A DNA stretch of 39,384 nucleotides from Nostoc sp. WHI (GCF_015714725.1 NZ_WBKM01000377.1:1-39384), one strand, 5' to 3'. Numbered from the stretch's first letter, positions 8,127 through 16,751 are shown. Notes: generated by a model from the sequence alone, not told the origin. Translations and numbers: made by a program.

Positions 8127-8726
8127 TTATTCTGTCAGGATGTTAGATAAAATCCCGATAATTTTACCTATGTCATTAATATAATACTCGCCCAATTCAA
8201 TTTCAATCACTTGTCCAATAAGTTTCAAAAACTTCCAGCTAGTTCCAGTGGTGACAGTACCATAAATCGTCTGAATGTTATTACCCTCACGGTCATTAAA
8301 CAATTTAGCTGCTAACATCTCTGCTACACACTGACCTAATCCGGCATTGATATTTTCTTTTTTAGCTTCTACAATTATGACAACTGGCGCGTTCAGAATT
8401 AGTAACTCTGGTGAACGGCTAATAATAAAATCGCAATTTCCATTTAAACCTTGTGCTGAATCAACAGTAAAATCGATCCCCGAAAATAAGCTTATTTGAT
8501 TATTTAAATATTTCCTTACAGCAATTAAAACAGGTGCAATAATCATCTCTGAACGAGATTTTTCTGTATTACTAGCAAGAGCTAAAGGTACATTTTCCCG
8601 CAATAATTCTGCAAGTAATGGTGGACAATCTACTTCATGCACAGATGCAAATATATCAGTTTTATCAGAAATAGTTAAGCCAAAGGTTTTTCTAACTCTG
8701 TCTAAAGTAAAGTCACTGTATGACAC
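8127..8726 (-). CDS. Restriction-endonuclease-like fold protein, hypothetical
   Basis: 199 residues. The middle carries a convincing PD-(D/E)XK nuclease core: NCDFIIS with Asp99, a hydrophobic strand, then VEAKKE with Glu120 and Lys122, followed by GLGQCVAEMLAAKLF with Gln132 in the helix, as in many nucleases of this fold. No partner methylase or specificity subunit is near. Similar stand-alone proteins are common in filamentous cyanobacteria and annotated as hypothetical. It is about 100 bases downstream of sufS's stop on the same strand. Activity and target are unknown. Confidence 0.7.
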   Translation of the reverse strand: MSYSDFTLDRVRKTFGLTISDKTDIFASVHEVDCPPLLAELLRENVPLALASNTEKSRSEMIIAPVLIAVRKYLNNQISLFSGIDFTVDSAQGLNGNCDFIISRSPELLILNAPVVIIVEAKKENINAGLGQCVAEMLAAKLFNDREGNNIQTIYGTVTTGTSWKFLKLIGQVIEIELGEYYINDIGKIIGILSNILTE

Positions 8727-8829
8727 TTTAGTTGCTCCTGTAAAGAATCCAGATAATTAAATTGTGCCAATTATTAGCAAGATATGTTGCTGATATTTGG
8801 CACAATCAGTGTCCGAATATTTTGTAACT

Positions 8830-10092
8830 TTAAGCAAGGAAACCTGCAAAAAAGTCCAGAGTTTCCTTCAGTGCTTTGATGAAAATATCAATTTCCTCGC
8901 GGGTGTTGTAGAAAGATAGGCTTGCTCGTGCGGTTGCAGGAAGACCTAAGTAACGGTGTAATGGTTGAGTACAATGGTGTCCAGAACGGATAGCAACGCC
9001 TTCTTGATCTAATAATGTAGATAAGTCATTGGCGTGGACTTCCCCGGCGGTGAACGACGCAAGAGCGGCTCTACCTTCCCCTTTAACATTTGGTTTGGGG
9101 CCGTAAATTCTAATTTGGGGAATTTGCTCTAATTGTTGGAACAAATAAGCTGTTAATTCTGCTTCGTAGGCGTGGATTTTATCCATGCCGATACTACTAA
9201 GATAATCGATCGCAGCACCAAGTGCGATCGCTTCCCCAATTGCAGGTGTACCAGCTTCAAATTTATGCGGTAATTCTGCATAAGTAGAATGGTCTAAATA
9301 CACCTCTGCAATCATCTCACCACCACCAAAAAATGGTGGCATTGATTCTAACAATTCCAACTTGCCATACAAAAATCCTATCCCAGTTGGAGCGCACATT
9401 TTATGACCAGATGCTACCAACCAATCACAATTTATTTGTTGTACATCGACAAGCACATGAGGTACACTTTGGCAAGCATCAACTAAGAATTTAGCACCGT
9501 ATTGGTGAGCGATCGCACCAATTTCTGTCACTGGATTAACACAACCCAAAGTATTAGAAATATGCACCACTGACACTAATTTAGTTTTGTTGGAAATTAG
9601 CTTTTTAAACTGTTCCAAATCAAAAGTTTCTTCTGGTGTTAGTTCCACAAACTTAAGTAATGCACCCGTTTTTTGTGCTACTAATTGCCAAGGGACAATA
9701 TTACTGTGGTGTTCCATCACCGACAGAATAATCTCATCCCCCATCTGCAAATTGTTCATTCCCCAGCTGTAAGCTACTAGATTAATCGCCTCAGTTGCGT
9801 TGCGGGTGTAGACGATTTCCTGACGCGATGCAGCATTGATGAATTTGGCAATTTTATCTCTAGCACCTTCATAAGCATCGGTAGCTTTAGCACTCAGAGT
9901 ATGGGCACCTCGATGCACGTTAGCATTATATTGCTCGTAATAATCCCGCAAGGTATTTAATACGAGCAAAGGCTTTTGCGATGTCGCAGCATTATCGAGA
10001 TAAACCAAAGGTTTCTCGTTGACTTCCTGATGCAAAATTGGGAAGTCAGCGCGAACTTGATCAGCAATAGTTTTGGTAGTGATGAAAGTCAT
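8830..10092 (-). CDS. sufS: Cysteine desulfurase SufS
   Basis: PLP enzyme (420 residues) that takes sulfur from L-cysteine to give alanine and an enzyme persulfide for Fe-S cluster assembly on the SufBCD scaffold. Visible: N-terminal YLDNAATSQKP; the PLP-lysine motif ASGHKMCAPTG with Lys231; the FGGGEMI loop; and the catalytic cysteine Cys374 in RSGHHCTQP, typical of group II (SufS-type) desulfurases. Last gene of the sufBCDS operon. It begins 28 bases after sufD across a small ATTAGTC-type repeat. Expression is expected to follow SufR control of the operon. Confidence 0.97.
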   Translation of the reverse strand: MTFITTKTIADQVRADFPILHQEVNEKPLVYLDNAATSQKPLLVLNTLRDYYEQYNANVHRGAHTLSAKATDAYEGARDKIAKFINAASRQEIVYTRNATEAINLVAYSWGMNNLQMGDEIILSVMEHHSNIVPWQLVAQKTGALLKFVELTPEETFDLEQFKKLISNKTKLVSVVHISNTLGCVNPVTEIGAIAHQYGAKFLVDACQSVPHVLVDVQQINCDWLVASGHKMCAPTGIGFLYGKLELLESMPPFFGGGEMIAEVYLDHSTYAELPHKFEAGTPAIGEAIALGAAIDYLSSIGMDKIHAYEAELTAYLFQQLEQIPQIRIYGPKPNVKGEGRAALASFTAGEVHANDLSTLLDQEGVAIRSGHHCTQPLHRYLGLPATARASLSFYNTREEIDIFIKALKETLDFFAGFLA

Positions 10093-10100
10093 TGGTAGAT

Positions 10101-10135
10101 TAATTATTGGTCATTAGTAATTAGTCATTAGTCAG
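10101..10135. repeat. ATTAGTC-type tandem repeat between sufD and sufS
   Basis: Imperfect heptad repeats (TCATTAG, TAATTAG, TCATTAG) fill the short sufD-sufS gap and extend into sufD, so the SufD C terminus (LTND plus TAA stop) is encoded by the repeat itself. Confidence 0.7.
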
Positions 10136-11485
10136 GGACTTAAGATTATTAACTGTGTTTAAAAGGATTTGTCGCAGAGAGGTAACAGGTATTTGGTTGA
10201 TAACTTCAGCCGCGAAGGCGTTAATTAACAACTTCCGAGCATCATTTTCATCAATTCCTCGACTTTGCAGATAGAATATTTCATCATCTTCCAATTGGCT
10301 AACGGTAGCACCGTGAGCGCATTTGACATTATCGGCAGTAATTTCCAATTGGGGTTTGGTATCAATTCTAGCTTTAGATGATAGCAGCAAATTCCGATTC
10401 ATCTGGGTTGCATTTGTCAACTGCGCCAGCTTGGGAACAAGAACTTTACCATTGAATACTGCATGAGCGCGATCGCCTACAATACACTTATGCAATTGCT
10501 TACTTATACCATGAGGATAATTAAGTGCGATCGCGCTGTGAGTATCAGCCAACTGCTTACCGGAAATCATCGTCAAACCGTTGAGAGTAGTTTCTGTCTG
10601 TTCACCAGTTTGCAAAATCTCTAAATTGTGCCGTGACAGCTTCGCGCCTAAAGTTATGGCATGACAAGTATATCGACTATCACGAGATTGTGCGATCGCA
10701 GTTTTCCCAATGTGAAAAGCCTCTGCACCTTCTTGCTCAACCCTAATGTGAGTCACCTCAGCATTGTCACCCACCCAAATTTCCGTAACCGCATTGGTAA
10801 AATAAACTCCTTCCTCTGTGCTTCTGCGGTTCGTATACTCTTCAACCAACGTCACCTGCGAACCACTTTCCGCCACCACCAAACAACGCGGCTGCAAAAT
10901 CGTCGGCGTCTCAGCAGCAACCGAAATAAACAGCAGATGAATTGGTGTTTCAACTACCACATTCTTTTTCACCCACACCACAGCTGCATCAGTTATCCCA
11001 GCCGTGTTAAGAGCAGTAAAAACTTCCTGCGCTCCCTCAGCTTGAGCTAAATACTGCTGTACACCCTCCTGCTCAACCACAGGTAAGCTAGCCAAATTAC
11101 TCACCACAATACCAGGTGGTAAATCTGTGACTGCTGATAACTCCGGTGCATAAACGCCGTTGACAAATACCAAACGACGGTTAGCAGCTTCGCTTAGAGT
11201 CAGCGATGAGATATCAGTTTGTATTGATTGCATCTCTACATTAAATTGCAGTTGTCGCAGAGATGACAAATCAGTAAATCGCCATTCTTCCTCGCGGGTA
11301 GTCGGGATAATTGAGTGACGTACCCAATTAGCAGCACTTTGGCGTAATTCCTGCAACCAACCTTCTGTTTTATTTGCTGTTACTTGATTTAACAACCCAG
11401 TCAGATAATCATCTCTATCTAACATCGATGTCAAACTGACTGCATTTGAATTAGGTATTGCACTAGGAGATACTTGAATATTCAT
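10121..11485 (-). CDS. sufD: Fe-S cluster assembly protein SufD
   Basis: 454-residue scaffold partner of SufB and SufC in the SufBCD complex, which builds Fe-S clusters in the cytosol. The C-terminal beta-helix region is visible, including LNYPHGISKQLHKCIVGDRAHAVFNGKV-like sequence near residues 320-350 with the conserved His/Cys segment, and NVKCAHGATVSQLEDDEIFYLQSRGI near 385-415. The N terminus has the EEEWRFTDLS motif common to SufD. Its ATG shares one base with the sufC stop codon (TAATG), indicating translational coupling. The last codons lie in a tandem repeat. Confidence 0.97.
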   Translation of the reverse strand: MNIQVSPSAIPNSNAVSLTSMLDRDDYLTGLLNQVTANKTEGWLQELRQSAANWVRHSIIPTTREEEWRFTDLSSLRQLQFNVEMQSIQTDISSLTLSEAANRRLVFVNGVYAPELSAVTDLPPGIVVSNLASLPVVEQEGVQQYLAQAEGAQEVFTALNTAGITDAAVVWVKKNVVVETPIHLLFISVAAETPTILQPRCLVVAESGSQVTLVEEYTNRRSTEEGVYFTNAVTEIWVGDNAEVTHIRVEQEGAEAFHIGKTAIAQSRDSRYTCHAITLGAKLSRHNLEILQTGEQTETTLNGLTMISGKQLADTHSAIALNYPHGISKQLHKCIVGDRAHAVFNGKVLVPKLAQLTNATQMNRNLLLSSKARIDTKPQLEITADNVKCAHGATVSQLEDDEIFYLQSRGIDENDARKLLINAFAAEVINQIPVTSLRQILLNTVNNLKSLTND

Positions 11486-12276
11486 TACACACCCACCTCA
11501 GCAGTTGCAAACTCTTCCAGCACCCAGTCATAACCACGAGACTCTAATTCTAGTGCCAGTTCCTTACCACCACTCGTAATAATCTGCCCTTGTGCCATCA
11601 CATGCACAAAATCTGGCACAATATAATCGAGTAACCGTTGGTAGTGAGTAATCAAAATTGTGGCATTTTCAGGAGTTGCCAGTTGATTTACCCCATTCGC
11701 CACAATTCGGAGCGCGTCAATATCCAAACCCGAATCTGTTTCATCCAGAATTCCCAACTTTGGTTCTAGCAGAGCCATTTGCAGAATTTCATTCCGCTTT
11801 TTCTCACCACCAGAAAAACCTTCATTCAAACTCCGACTGAGAAAACTGGGATTCATCTTCACCACATCCAGCTTTTCCTCAATCAAATCGTCAAAATCAA
11901 AAGCGTCTATTTCCTCTAAACCTTGCGCCTTGCGACGGGAATTGTACGCCACCCGCAAGAAATCTAAATTGCTCACACCCGGAATTTCTAACGGATACTG
12001 AAACGCCAAAAATATACCACTTCTTGCCCGTTCTTCGGGTTCCAATTCTAGGAGATTTTGCCCCTGGAAAATCACCTCACCGCCAGTCACCTGATATGAT
12101 GGATGCCCAGCCAACACCTTAGAAAAGGTACTCTTACCAGAACCATTCGGCCCCATAATCGCATGGATTTCACCCGATCGCACCTCAAGATTTACACCTT
12201 TAAGAATCGGTGTTCCATCAACATTAGCCGTCAGATTCCTTACTGACAGCACAATTTCACTATTTTCAATAATCAT
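11485..12276 (-). CDS. sufC: Fe-S cluster assembly ATPase SufC
   Basis: 263-residue ABC-type ATPase of the SufBCD complex; it powers conformational change of the SufB-SufD scaffold. Walker A GPNGSGKST is at residues 42-50, the signature region reads FSGGEKKRNEI, and Walker B/D-loop is LDETDSGLD, the SufC-typical form, followed by the switch His in ITHYQRLLDYI. Third in the series sufB-sufC-sufD-sufS. It begins 116 bases after sufB across a palindromic repeat and overlaps sufD by one base. Confidence 0.97.
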   Translation of the reverse strand: MIIENSEIVLSVRNLTANVDGTPILKGVNLEVRSGEIHAIMGPNGSGKSTFSKVLAGHPSYQVTGGEVIFQGQNLLELEPEERARSGIFLAFQYPLEIPGVSNLDFLRVAYNSRRKAQGLEEIDAFDFDDLIEEKLDVVKMNPSFLSRSLNEGFSGGEKKRNEILQMALLEPKLGILDETDSGLDIDALRIVANGVNQLATPENATILITHYQRLLDYIVPDFVHVMAQGQIITSGGKELALELESRGYDWVLEEFATAEVGV

Positions 12277-12302
12277 GTTCTCTCTTCTCTCTCTTCTTTC
12301 TT

Positions 12303-12356
12303 AGTTCGTAGTAAGTGCTTTAGCGCTTTCCTCCAGCACTAAAGTGCTGACTACAA
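12303..12356. repeat. Inverted-repeat element in the sufB-sufC gap
   Basis: Arms TTCGTAGTAAGTGCTTTAGC and the complement-like AGCACTAAAGTGCTGACTACAA form an imperfect hairpin. The same family (GTTTGTAGTAAGGACTTTAG ... CTCACTACGAAC) occurs at 23849-23922 between the patatin and GMC genes. It could modulate sufB versus sufCDS transcript levels, but that is inference. Confidence 0.65.
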
Positions 12357-12392
12357 GCGTTAATTTTTTCGCTTCATAGCGATTTTCCAGCC

Positions 12393-13832
12393 CTATCCAA
12401 CACTGCCTTCCAACTTCAAACTCAACAACTTATCAGCTTCCACAGCAAACTCCATCGGTAGCTGATTAAAAACATCTTTACAGAAGCCGCTAATCATCAT
12501 CGAAATTGCATCTTCTGAAGAAATACCCCGTTGAGCGAAGTAAAATAGCTGATCTTCCCCGATCTTAGAAGTAGAAGCTTCATGCTCCACCTTCGCAGTG
12601 TTATTTTGCACCTGGATGTAGGGGAAAGTGTTCGCATGGGCATTATCCCCAATCAGCATTGAGTCGCACTGAGAATAATTTCTCGCTCCTTTTGCCGTCG
12701 GGTTAACTTTCACCAAACCCCGGTAGCTATTGCTGGATTTACCTGCGGAGATTCCCTTAGAAATAATTGTACTGCGGGTATTCTTACCTACGTGAATCAT
12801 CTTACTGCCGGTATCGGCTTGCTGCATATGATTTGTCAGCGCCACTGAGTAGAACTCACCCACAGAGTTATCACCTACCAACACACAGCTAGGATATTTC
12901 CAAGTAATTGCCGAACCTGTTTCTACTTGAGTCCAGGAAATCTTGGAATTTACGCCCTGACACAAACCGCGCTTGGTGACAAAGTTGTAAATACCGCCTT
13001 TACCATTGGCATCTCCAGCGTACCAGTTTTGGACGGTGGAATATTTGATTTCGGCGTTGTCGAGGGCGACGAGTTCCACGACGGCGGCGTGTAGCTGGTT
13101 GCTGTCATACATCGGTGCGGTGCAACCTTCGAGGTAAGAAACATAACTACCTTCTTCGGCGACAATCAAAGTCCGCTCAAATTGTCCCGTGTCACCTGAG
13201 TTGATGCGGAAGTAGGTAGACAGTTCCATTGGGCATTTAACGCCTTTAGGAATATAGACAAAGGAACCATCGCTAAATACGGCGGCGTTCAAGGCGGCAA
13301 AGTAGTTGTCAGCTATGGGAACAACGCTACCCAGGTATTTTTTGATCAATTCTGGGTGTTCTTGCAACGCTTCGGAAAACGAGCAGAAAATAACACCATC
13401 TTCCGCTAGCTTTTCCTTAAATGTAGTGGCGACAGAGACGCTATCGAAAATCGCATCGACGGCCACATTTGCCAGTCGCTTCTGTTCAGATAAGGAAATG
13501 CCTAACTTCTCGAAGGTTTCTAAAAGGGTTGGATCAACTTCGTCCAAGCTGTTTAGTTTTTCTTTCTTACGTTTTGGCGCTGAGTAGTAAATGATATCTT
13601 GATAATTGATTGGCGGATACTTGACATTAGGCCAAGTTGGTTCTGTCATTTTTTGCCACTGGCGATAAGCTCTGAGGCGAAAGTCCAGCATGAACTGCGG
13701 CTCGTTCTTCTTAGAGGAGATTAAACGAACAACATCCTCGTCTAGTCCACGCGGTATAGTGTCGGACTCAATATCAGTAATAAAGCCGTACTTGTAGGGT
13801 TGGTTGACTAAGGTTTTGACAGTGGCACTCAT
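12393..13832 (-). CDS. sufB: Fe-S cluster assembly protein SufB
   Basis: 479-residue core scaffold on which Fe-S clusters are assembled with SufC and SufD. Highly conserved segments are visible: the MELSTYFRINSGDTGQFERT-type segment, VSYLEGCTAPMYDSNQLHAA with its Cys, KRGLCQGVNSKISWTQVETGSA, and the C-terminal NTAKVEHEASTSKIGEDQLFY with QRGISSEDA. First gene of the operon. It is divergent from sufR; the 236-base intergenic region contains two SufR-type operators, so derepression under iron or oxidative stress is expected as in Synechocystis. Confidence 0.98.
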   Translation of the reverse strand: MSATVKTLVNQPYKYGFITDIESDTIPRGLDEDVVRLISSKKNEPQFMLDFRLRAYRQWQKMTEPTWPNVKYPPINYQDIIYYSAPKRKKEKLNSLDEVDPTLLETFEKLGISLSEQKRLANVAVDAIFDSVSVATTFKEKLAEDGVIFCSFSEALQEHPELIKKYLGSVVPIADNYFAALNAAVFSDGSFVYIPKGVKCPMELSTYFRINSGDTGQFERTLIVAEEGSYVSYLEGCTAPMYDSNQLHAAVVELVALDNAEIKYSTVQNWYAGDANGKGGIYNFVTKRGLCQGVNSKISWTQVETGSAITWKYPSCVLVGDNSVGEFYSVALTNHMQQADTGSKMIHVGKNTRSTIISKGISAGKSSNSYRGLVKVNPTAKGARNYSQCDSMLIGDNAHANTFPYIQVQNNTAKVEHEASTSKIGEDQLFYFAQRGISSEDAISMMISGFCKDVFNQLPMEFAVEADKLLSLKLEGSVG

Positions 13833-13953
13833 CGGTAATAATCTCTCGTGTTCTAAACTCTTTAAGGATGGGAGACAAGCTTTTGGCTAGCCGATTTCCA
13901 TCTCGCGTTACGGAATGGTTACACGGCTGTTAGAATAAGGGTGGAGAATAAAA

Positions 13954-13967
13954 CAACAGCTGTGTTG
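13954..13967. promoter_or_regulatory. Putative SufR operator 1 (CAAC-N6-GTTG)
   Basis: CAAC-AGCTGT-GTTG, with arms extending to AACAAC/GTTGTT. It lies between sufB and sufR and matches the SufR recognition pattern CAAC-N6-GTTG established for Synechocystis. Confidence 0.8.
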
Positions 13968-13998
13968 TTTAATATATCTTCATTTTACGCTAAATTAA

Positions 13999-14012
13999 CA
14001 ACAACAATGTTG
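13999..14012. promoter_or_regulatory. Putative SufR operator 2 (CAAC-N6-GTTG)
   Basis: CAAC-AACAAT-GTTG, second exact match to the SufR pattern, 45 bases from the first (start to start) and about 57 bases before the sufR start codon. An inner palindrome ACAACA-TGTTGT overlaps it. Two sites in the divergent region fit joint repression of sufBCDS and autoregulation of sufR. Confidence 0.8.
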
Positions 14013-14042
14013 TCAAAGTCAAATTTTAAAAGAAATTTTTGG

Positions 14043-14059
14043 GACGTTCGCTGAACGTC
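14043..14059. promoter_or_regulatory. Short hairpin in the sufR leader
   Basis: GACGTTC-GCT-GAACGTC, a 7-bp perfect stem with a 3-base loop, 10 bases before the sufR start. It could reduce sufR translation or be part of a dispersed GTTCGC-type repeat. Confidence 0.4.
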
Positions 14060-14068
14060 TCGCACCAC

Positions 14069-14758
14069 ATGAAGATGGCGACTACCCACCAGTCCTCAAC
14101 CAAGCAAGATATCCTAGAGTATCTGCACAAACACGAAAAAGCAACGGCTTTGGAGCTATCTGAAGTTTTAGACGTTACTCCCCAAGCGATTCGTCGTCAT
14201 CTCAAAGATTTGGAGACGGAGGAGCTAGTTTTGTATTCGACATCAGTGCAGGCGGCGGGGATGGGGCGGCCACAGCACCTTTATCAACTGAGTCGTCAGG
14301 GACGCGATCGCTTGCATCGAACAATGAGCGATCGCTTTGGTGATGGCCATGGTCATTTTGCGGTTTCGCTGCTAGATACCTTAGCCGAAACGATGGGACA
14401 CGACCAATTTAAGTCGATTTTACAGAAACAGTGGGAACGCAAAGCCCAAGAATACAGCGATCGGGTGGGTAGGGGTTCACTGCGAGAACGTGTAGCCAAC
14501 TTAGTAGAGTTCAGAAAAGCGGAAGGCTTCATGGCGGAGTATCACCCGGTTGATGTGAATGACGCAATTGAGAGCGATCGCTTTATCTTAATGGAACATA
14601 ACTGCGCCATTTCTAACGTTGCCGAATCTTTCCCCAGCATTTGTGGTCACGAATTAGAAATGTTTGCTGCCGTATTATCAGATTGTACCGTAGAACGCAC
14701 CCACTGGATTATCAACGGCGAACATCGTTGTGGCTATTTGGTACAAGCTCGTAAGTAA
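14069..14758 (+). CDS. sufR: SufR, Fe-S-sensing repressor of the suf operon
   Basis: Transcriptional repressor that binds DNA as a dimer holding a 4Fe-4S cluster. The N-terminal winged helix is visible (ATALELSEVLDVTPQAIRRH and following, DeoR-like). The C-terminal cluster-binding segment has conserved cysteines in HNCAISNVAESFPSICGHE, LSDCTVE and EHRCGY. The start is uncertain: ATG at 14069 (MKMATTHQ) or the ATG two codons later at 14075. A TTG further upstream is unlikely because it falls in the hairpin leader. Divergent from sufBCDS, with two CAAC-N6-GTTG boxes between. Confidence 0.95.
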   Translation: MKMATTHQSSTKQDILEYLHKHEKATALELSEVLDVTPQAIRRHLKDLETEELVLYSTSVQAAGMGRPQHLYQLSRQGRDRLHRTMSDRFGDGHGHFAVSLLDTLAETMGHDQFKSILQKQWERKAQEYSDRVGRGSLRERVANLVEFRKAEGFMAEYHPVDVNDAIESDRFILMEHNCAISNVAESFPSICGHELEMFAAVLSDCTVERTHWIINGEHRCGYLVQARK

Positions 14759-14862
14759 AAGTTTCATAAATAAACTCGGTTTTACATCTAGCTTCGGTAA
14801 TACATAATAGCTGCATAGTTACTACCCATTATCAATAATCGACTAAGTTTGAAATAACATTT

Positions 14863-15123
14863 ATGGATGTATCACCACAGCAACCATCAACACAATTTTT
14901 AACCCTAGAAGAGTCAGCAAAAGTAGACGCGGCTTTGTTATCTTCCCCAGAAAAGTTTTTAACGCGATTGACAATTTCATCACTTAAGGTTTTGAAGCAT
15001 ATCGCCCAAGAGTACAGCGTTGCTATTGAAGATTTGACAGCACAGCAACTAATTGCCTGGTTTGAAAAAGATAGTAAAATTCGTCGTGAGCAGGGAATTG
15101 AAGCTGCATACCTGAAGTGGTGA
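14863..15123 (+). CDS. Conserved small cyanobacterial protein, function unknown
   Basis: 86 residues, soluble, acidic/mixed. The pattern FLTLEESAKVDAALLSSPEKFLTRLTISSLKVLK looks like a conserved cyanobacterial hypothetical family, and the rest is predicted helical, with an Ile-Glu-Asp-Leu-Thr segment and a C-terminal AAYLKW. No catalytic motif is seen. It follows sufR by 104 bases on the same strand but is probably independent. A strong hairpin about 65 bases after its stop may terminate it. Confidence 0.7.
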   Translation: MDVSPQQPSTQFLTLEESAKVDAALLSSPEKFLTRLTISSLKVLKHIAQEYSVAIEDLTAQQLIAWFEKDSKIRREQGIEAAYLKW

Positions 15124-15189
15124 TTGAAAAATCTAGTAAGAAAATTTTTTGAACTTGGAGAAAGCCATGCAGTATTAATTAAAAAACAG

Positions 15190-15213
15190 AAAGCACTTTT
15201 GGAAAAGTGCTTT
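15190..15213. terminator. Bidirectional terminator-like hairpin
   Basis: AAAGCACTTTT-GG-AAAAGTGCTTT is a perfect 11-bp inverted repeat. On the minus strand it is followed by TCTGTTTTTTAA, a good T-run for ending the membrane-protein gene at 15250-15882. On the plus strand it can also end the 86-residue gene. Confidence 0.7.
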
Positions 15214-15249
15214 AAAATTTACTATATTTGCTTTGTCCAACAATTTTTT

Positions 15250-15882
15250 TTAAGAATTGTAATTGTTAGCGCGAGGACTACGAGCTCCGGTTACGGCTCC
15301 AATCATTGAGGCTATTAAACCCAATAAAGAACCAAACACAAACCACCATAATCCCGAACGGACATTTCCCGCAATCTCACGAGCTTGTTGAGCGCTTACG
15401 TTTGTTTGTGGTACATTAACACCACCTTGCTGTTGTACTTGGTTTATGACTTCCCCAGCGTTGGAAGCAGCGACACCAAAAGCACCTGATACTCCATTTG
15501 CCAATAGCCACGAACTAACCGCCAAAGTTGTAGCCCAAAGAATTGCGCCGTTGAGAAGTGCTGTATTGCGATTCATTGGCCCACAAGCACGAGCTGCAAC
15601 CCAACCACCAGTAAATAGGGAAATTAACAAAGCAATAGTTGACCAAAGTCCCGCATTACCCGCAGTGTCAGGGGCAATTGATCTCGGTGCACCTGAACCT
15701 TCAACTGCGCCTGCGGCAACCGCACCAATTATAGCGCTCAAAATTAATTGAGTGGCTAAAGAAACCAACAAACCAGAAATAATAGGACCCCAGCGAACAA
15801 GATCATGATATTCTGCCACTCGACCTACTACCGCAGGCTGAGTAGAAATAACGTCATCATTTGCCCGATTTGCGTATGACAT
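15250..15882 (-). CDS. Integral membrane protein, function unknown
   Basis: 210 residues with about four hydrophobic segments (about 30-57, 79-97, 108-128 and 174-197), rich in Ala/Gly. Between the last two is a soluble, Gln/Asn-rich stretch (INQVQQQGGVNVPQTNVSAQQ). It resembles small conserved membrane proteins of cyanobacteria, but I cannot name a family. No enzyme motif is seen. The gene ends near a strong terminator-like hairpin and is monocistronic by context. Confidence 0.75.
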   Translation of the reverse strand: MSYANRANDDVISTQPAVVGRVAEYHDLVRWGPIISGLLVSLATQLILSAIIGAVAAGAVEGSGAPRSIAPDTAGNAGLWSTIALLISLFTGGWVAARACGPMNRNTALLNGAILWATTLAVSSWLLANGVSGAFGVAASNAGEVINQVQQQGGVNVPQTNVSAQQAREIAGNVRSGLWWFVFGSLLGLIASMIGAVTGARSPRANNYNS

Positions 15883-16235
15883 AGCTTATGTTCTCCGAAC
15901 TTGTTTCAGCAAAGTTGCTGCTTAAGGTATATTCATGTTTATGCTTAAAATTAAATAACTAAATCATCTACTTTTATATCTATCAATAGAAAGAGTTAAC
16001 AACTATATCTTTAGTGACAAAGAATATATTAATTAATCCAGTTTTAATCTTATTAAATAGTTTCTTATGTTATGTTTTACATAATTTTCTATACTTTCTT
16101 TACAAAATCATTCAATTATAAAGTTATTAACTGCTAAAACAAGCTACCTTTAATTTTGGAAAAGATTAGACTTAATACAAATTTTATAACCCTGATCAAA
16201 AAACACTAAAAAAGTAATTGGCAGCTAATGAAAGA
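15883..16235. other. AT-rich intergenic region
   Basis: 353 bases of very AT-rich DNA between two minus-strand genes. No open frame, repeat or clear hairpin was noticed. It presumably carries the promoter of the membrane-protein gene. Confidence 0.5.
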
Positions 16236-16562
16236 TTAACGCATCCTGACAGCTGTGCCTGTAGCAGTAATCAGCAATAGAACTCCTGACTGGTCAATAT
16301 TGATTGTGCCAGTATCAATTTCAATGCCGATTACAGCATTTGCTCCTAAACGTTGTGCCCGTTGTTCTAATTCTTCTAGAGCCTTGCGTTGACCCTGCTC
16401 AAACAGACGCTCATAGCTAGCAGTGCGTCCACCGATAATATCTCGAATGCCAGCCATAAAATCCCGCAAGAAATTGCTGCCATAGACTATTTCTGCTGTC
16501 ACAATGCCTAAATACGATTCAATAACGGCTCCTTGAATCACATCAGTGGTAGTTATAATCAT
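16236..16562 (-). CDS. YbjQ family (UPF0145) protein
   Basis: 108-residue protein of the YbjQ/UPF0145 family, small pentameric cytosolic proteins sometimes called putative heavy-metal-binding; true function unknown. The pattern is clear: MIITTTDVIQGAVIESYLGIVTAE at the start, then the LRDFMAGIRDIIGGRTASYE segment, RAQRLGANAVIGIEID near residues 68-83, and a final VLLLITATGTAVRM. Length is typical. A strong ribosome binding site, AGGAGG, lies 7 bases before the ATG. Confidence 0.93.
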   Translation of the reverse strand: MIITTTDVIQGAVIESYLGIVTAEIVYGSNFLRDFMAGIRDIIGGRTASYERLFEQGQRKALEELEQRAQRLGANAVIGIEIDTGTINIDQSGVLLLITATGTAVRMR

Positions 16563-16672
16563 AAATTAGCCTCCTAGATAGGATATGGGTTGATATTTTT
16601 TATTAAAGTATTTAGCAATTGTAAGTTTGATTACAGAATGCAGAATTAGCCTGTGTTGTACATGGTTTTGAT

Positions 16673-16751
16673 AAACATCCTCTCACACAATTTTAGACTG
16701 CGATCGCCCCCAATTACTTTTCACTTGTAGTTTTATCCTGAGAGGATGTTT
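16673..16751. mobile_element. MITE-like element A
   Basis: Bounded by 13-bp perfect inverted ends AAACATCCTCTCA and TGAGAGGATGTTT, 79 bp in total, with a HIP1-like GCGATCGC in the middle. No coding capacity. Confidence 0.7.

Noticed and set aside
14039..14068. Upstream TTG start for SufR
   Set aside because: The extra codons read through a hairpin leader and do not look like SufR; the ATG at 14069 or 14075 aligns with the family start.
15124..15309. Frame directly after the 86-residue gene
   Set aside because: No ATG start at the expected place, crosses the terminator-like hairpin and overlaps the membrane-protein gene antisense.
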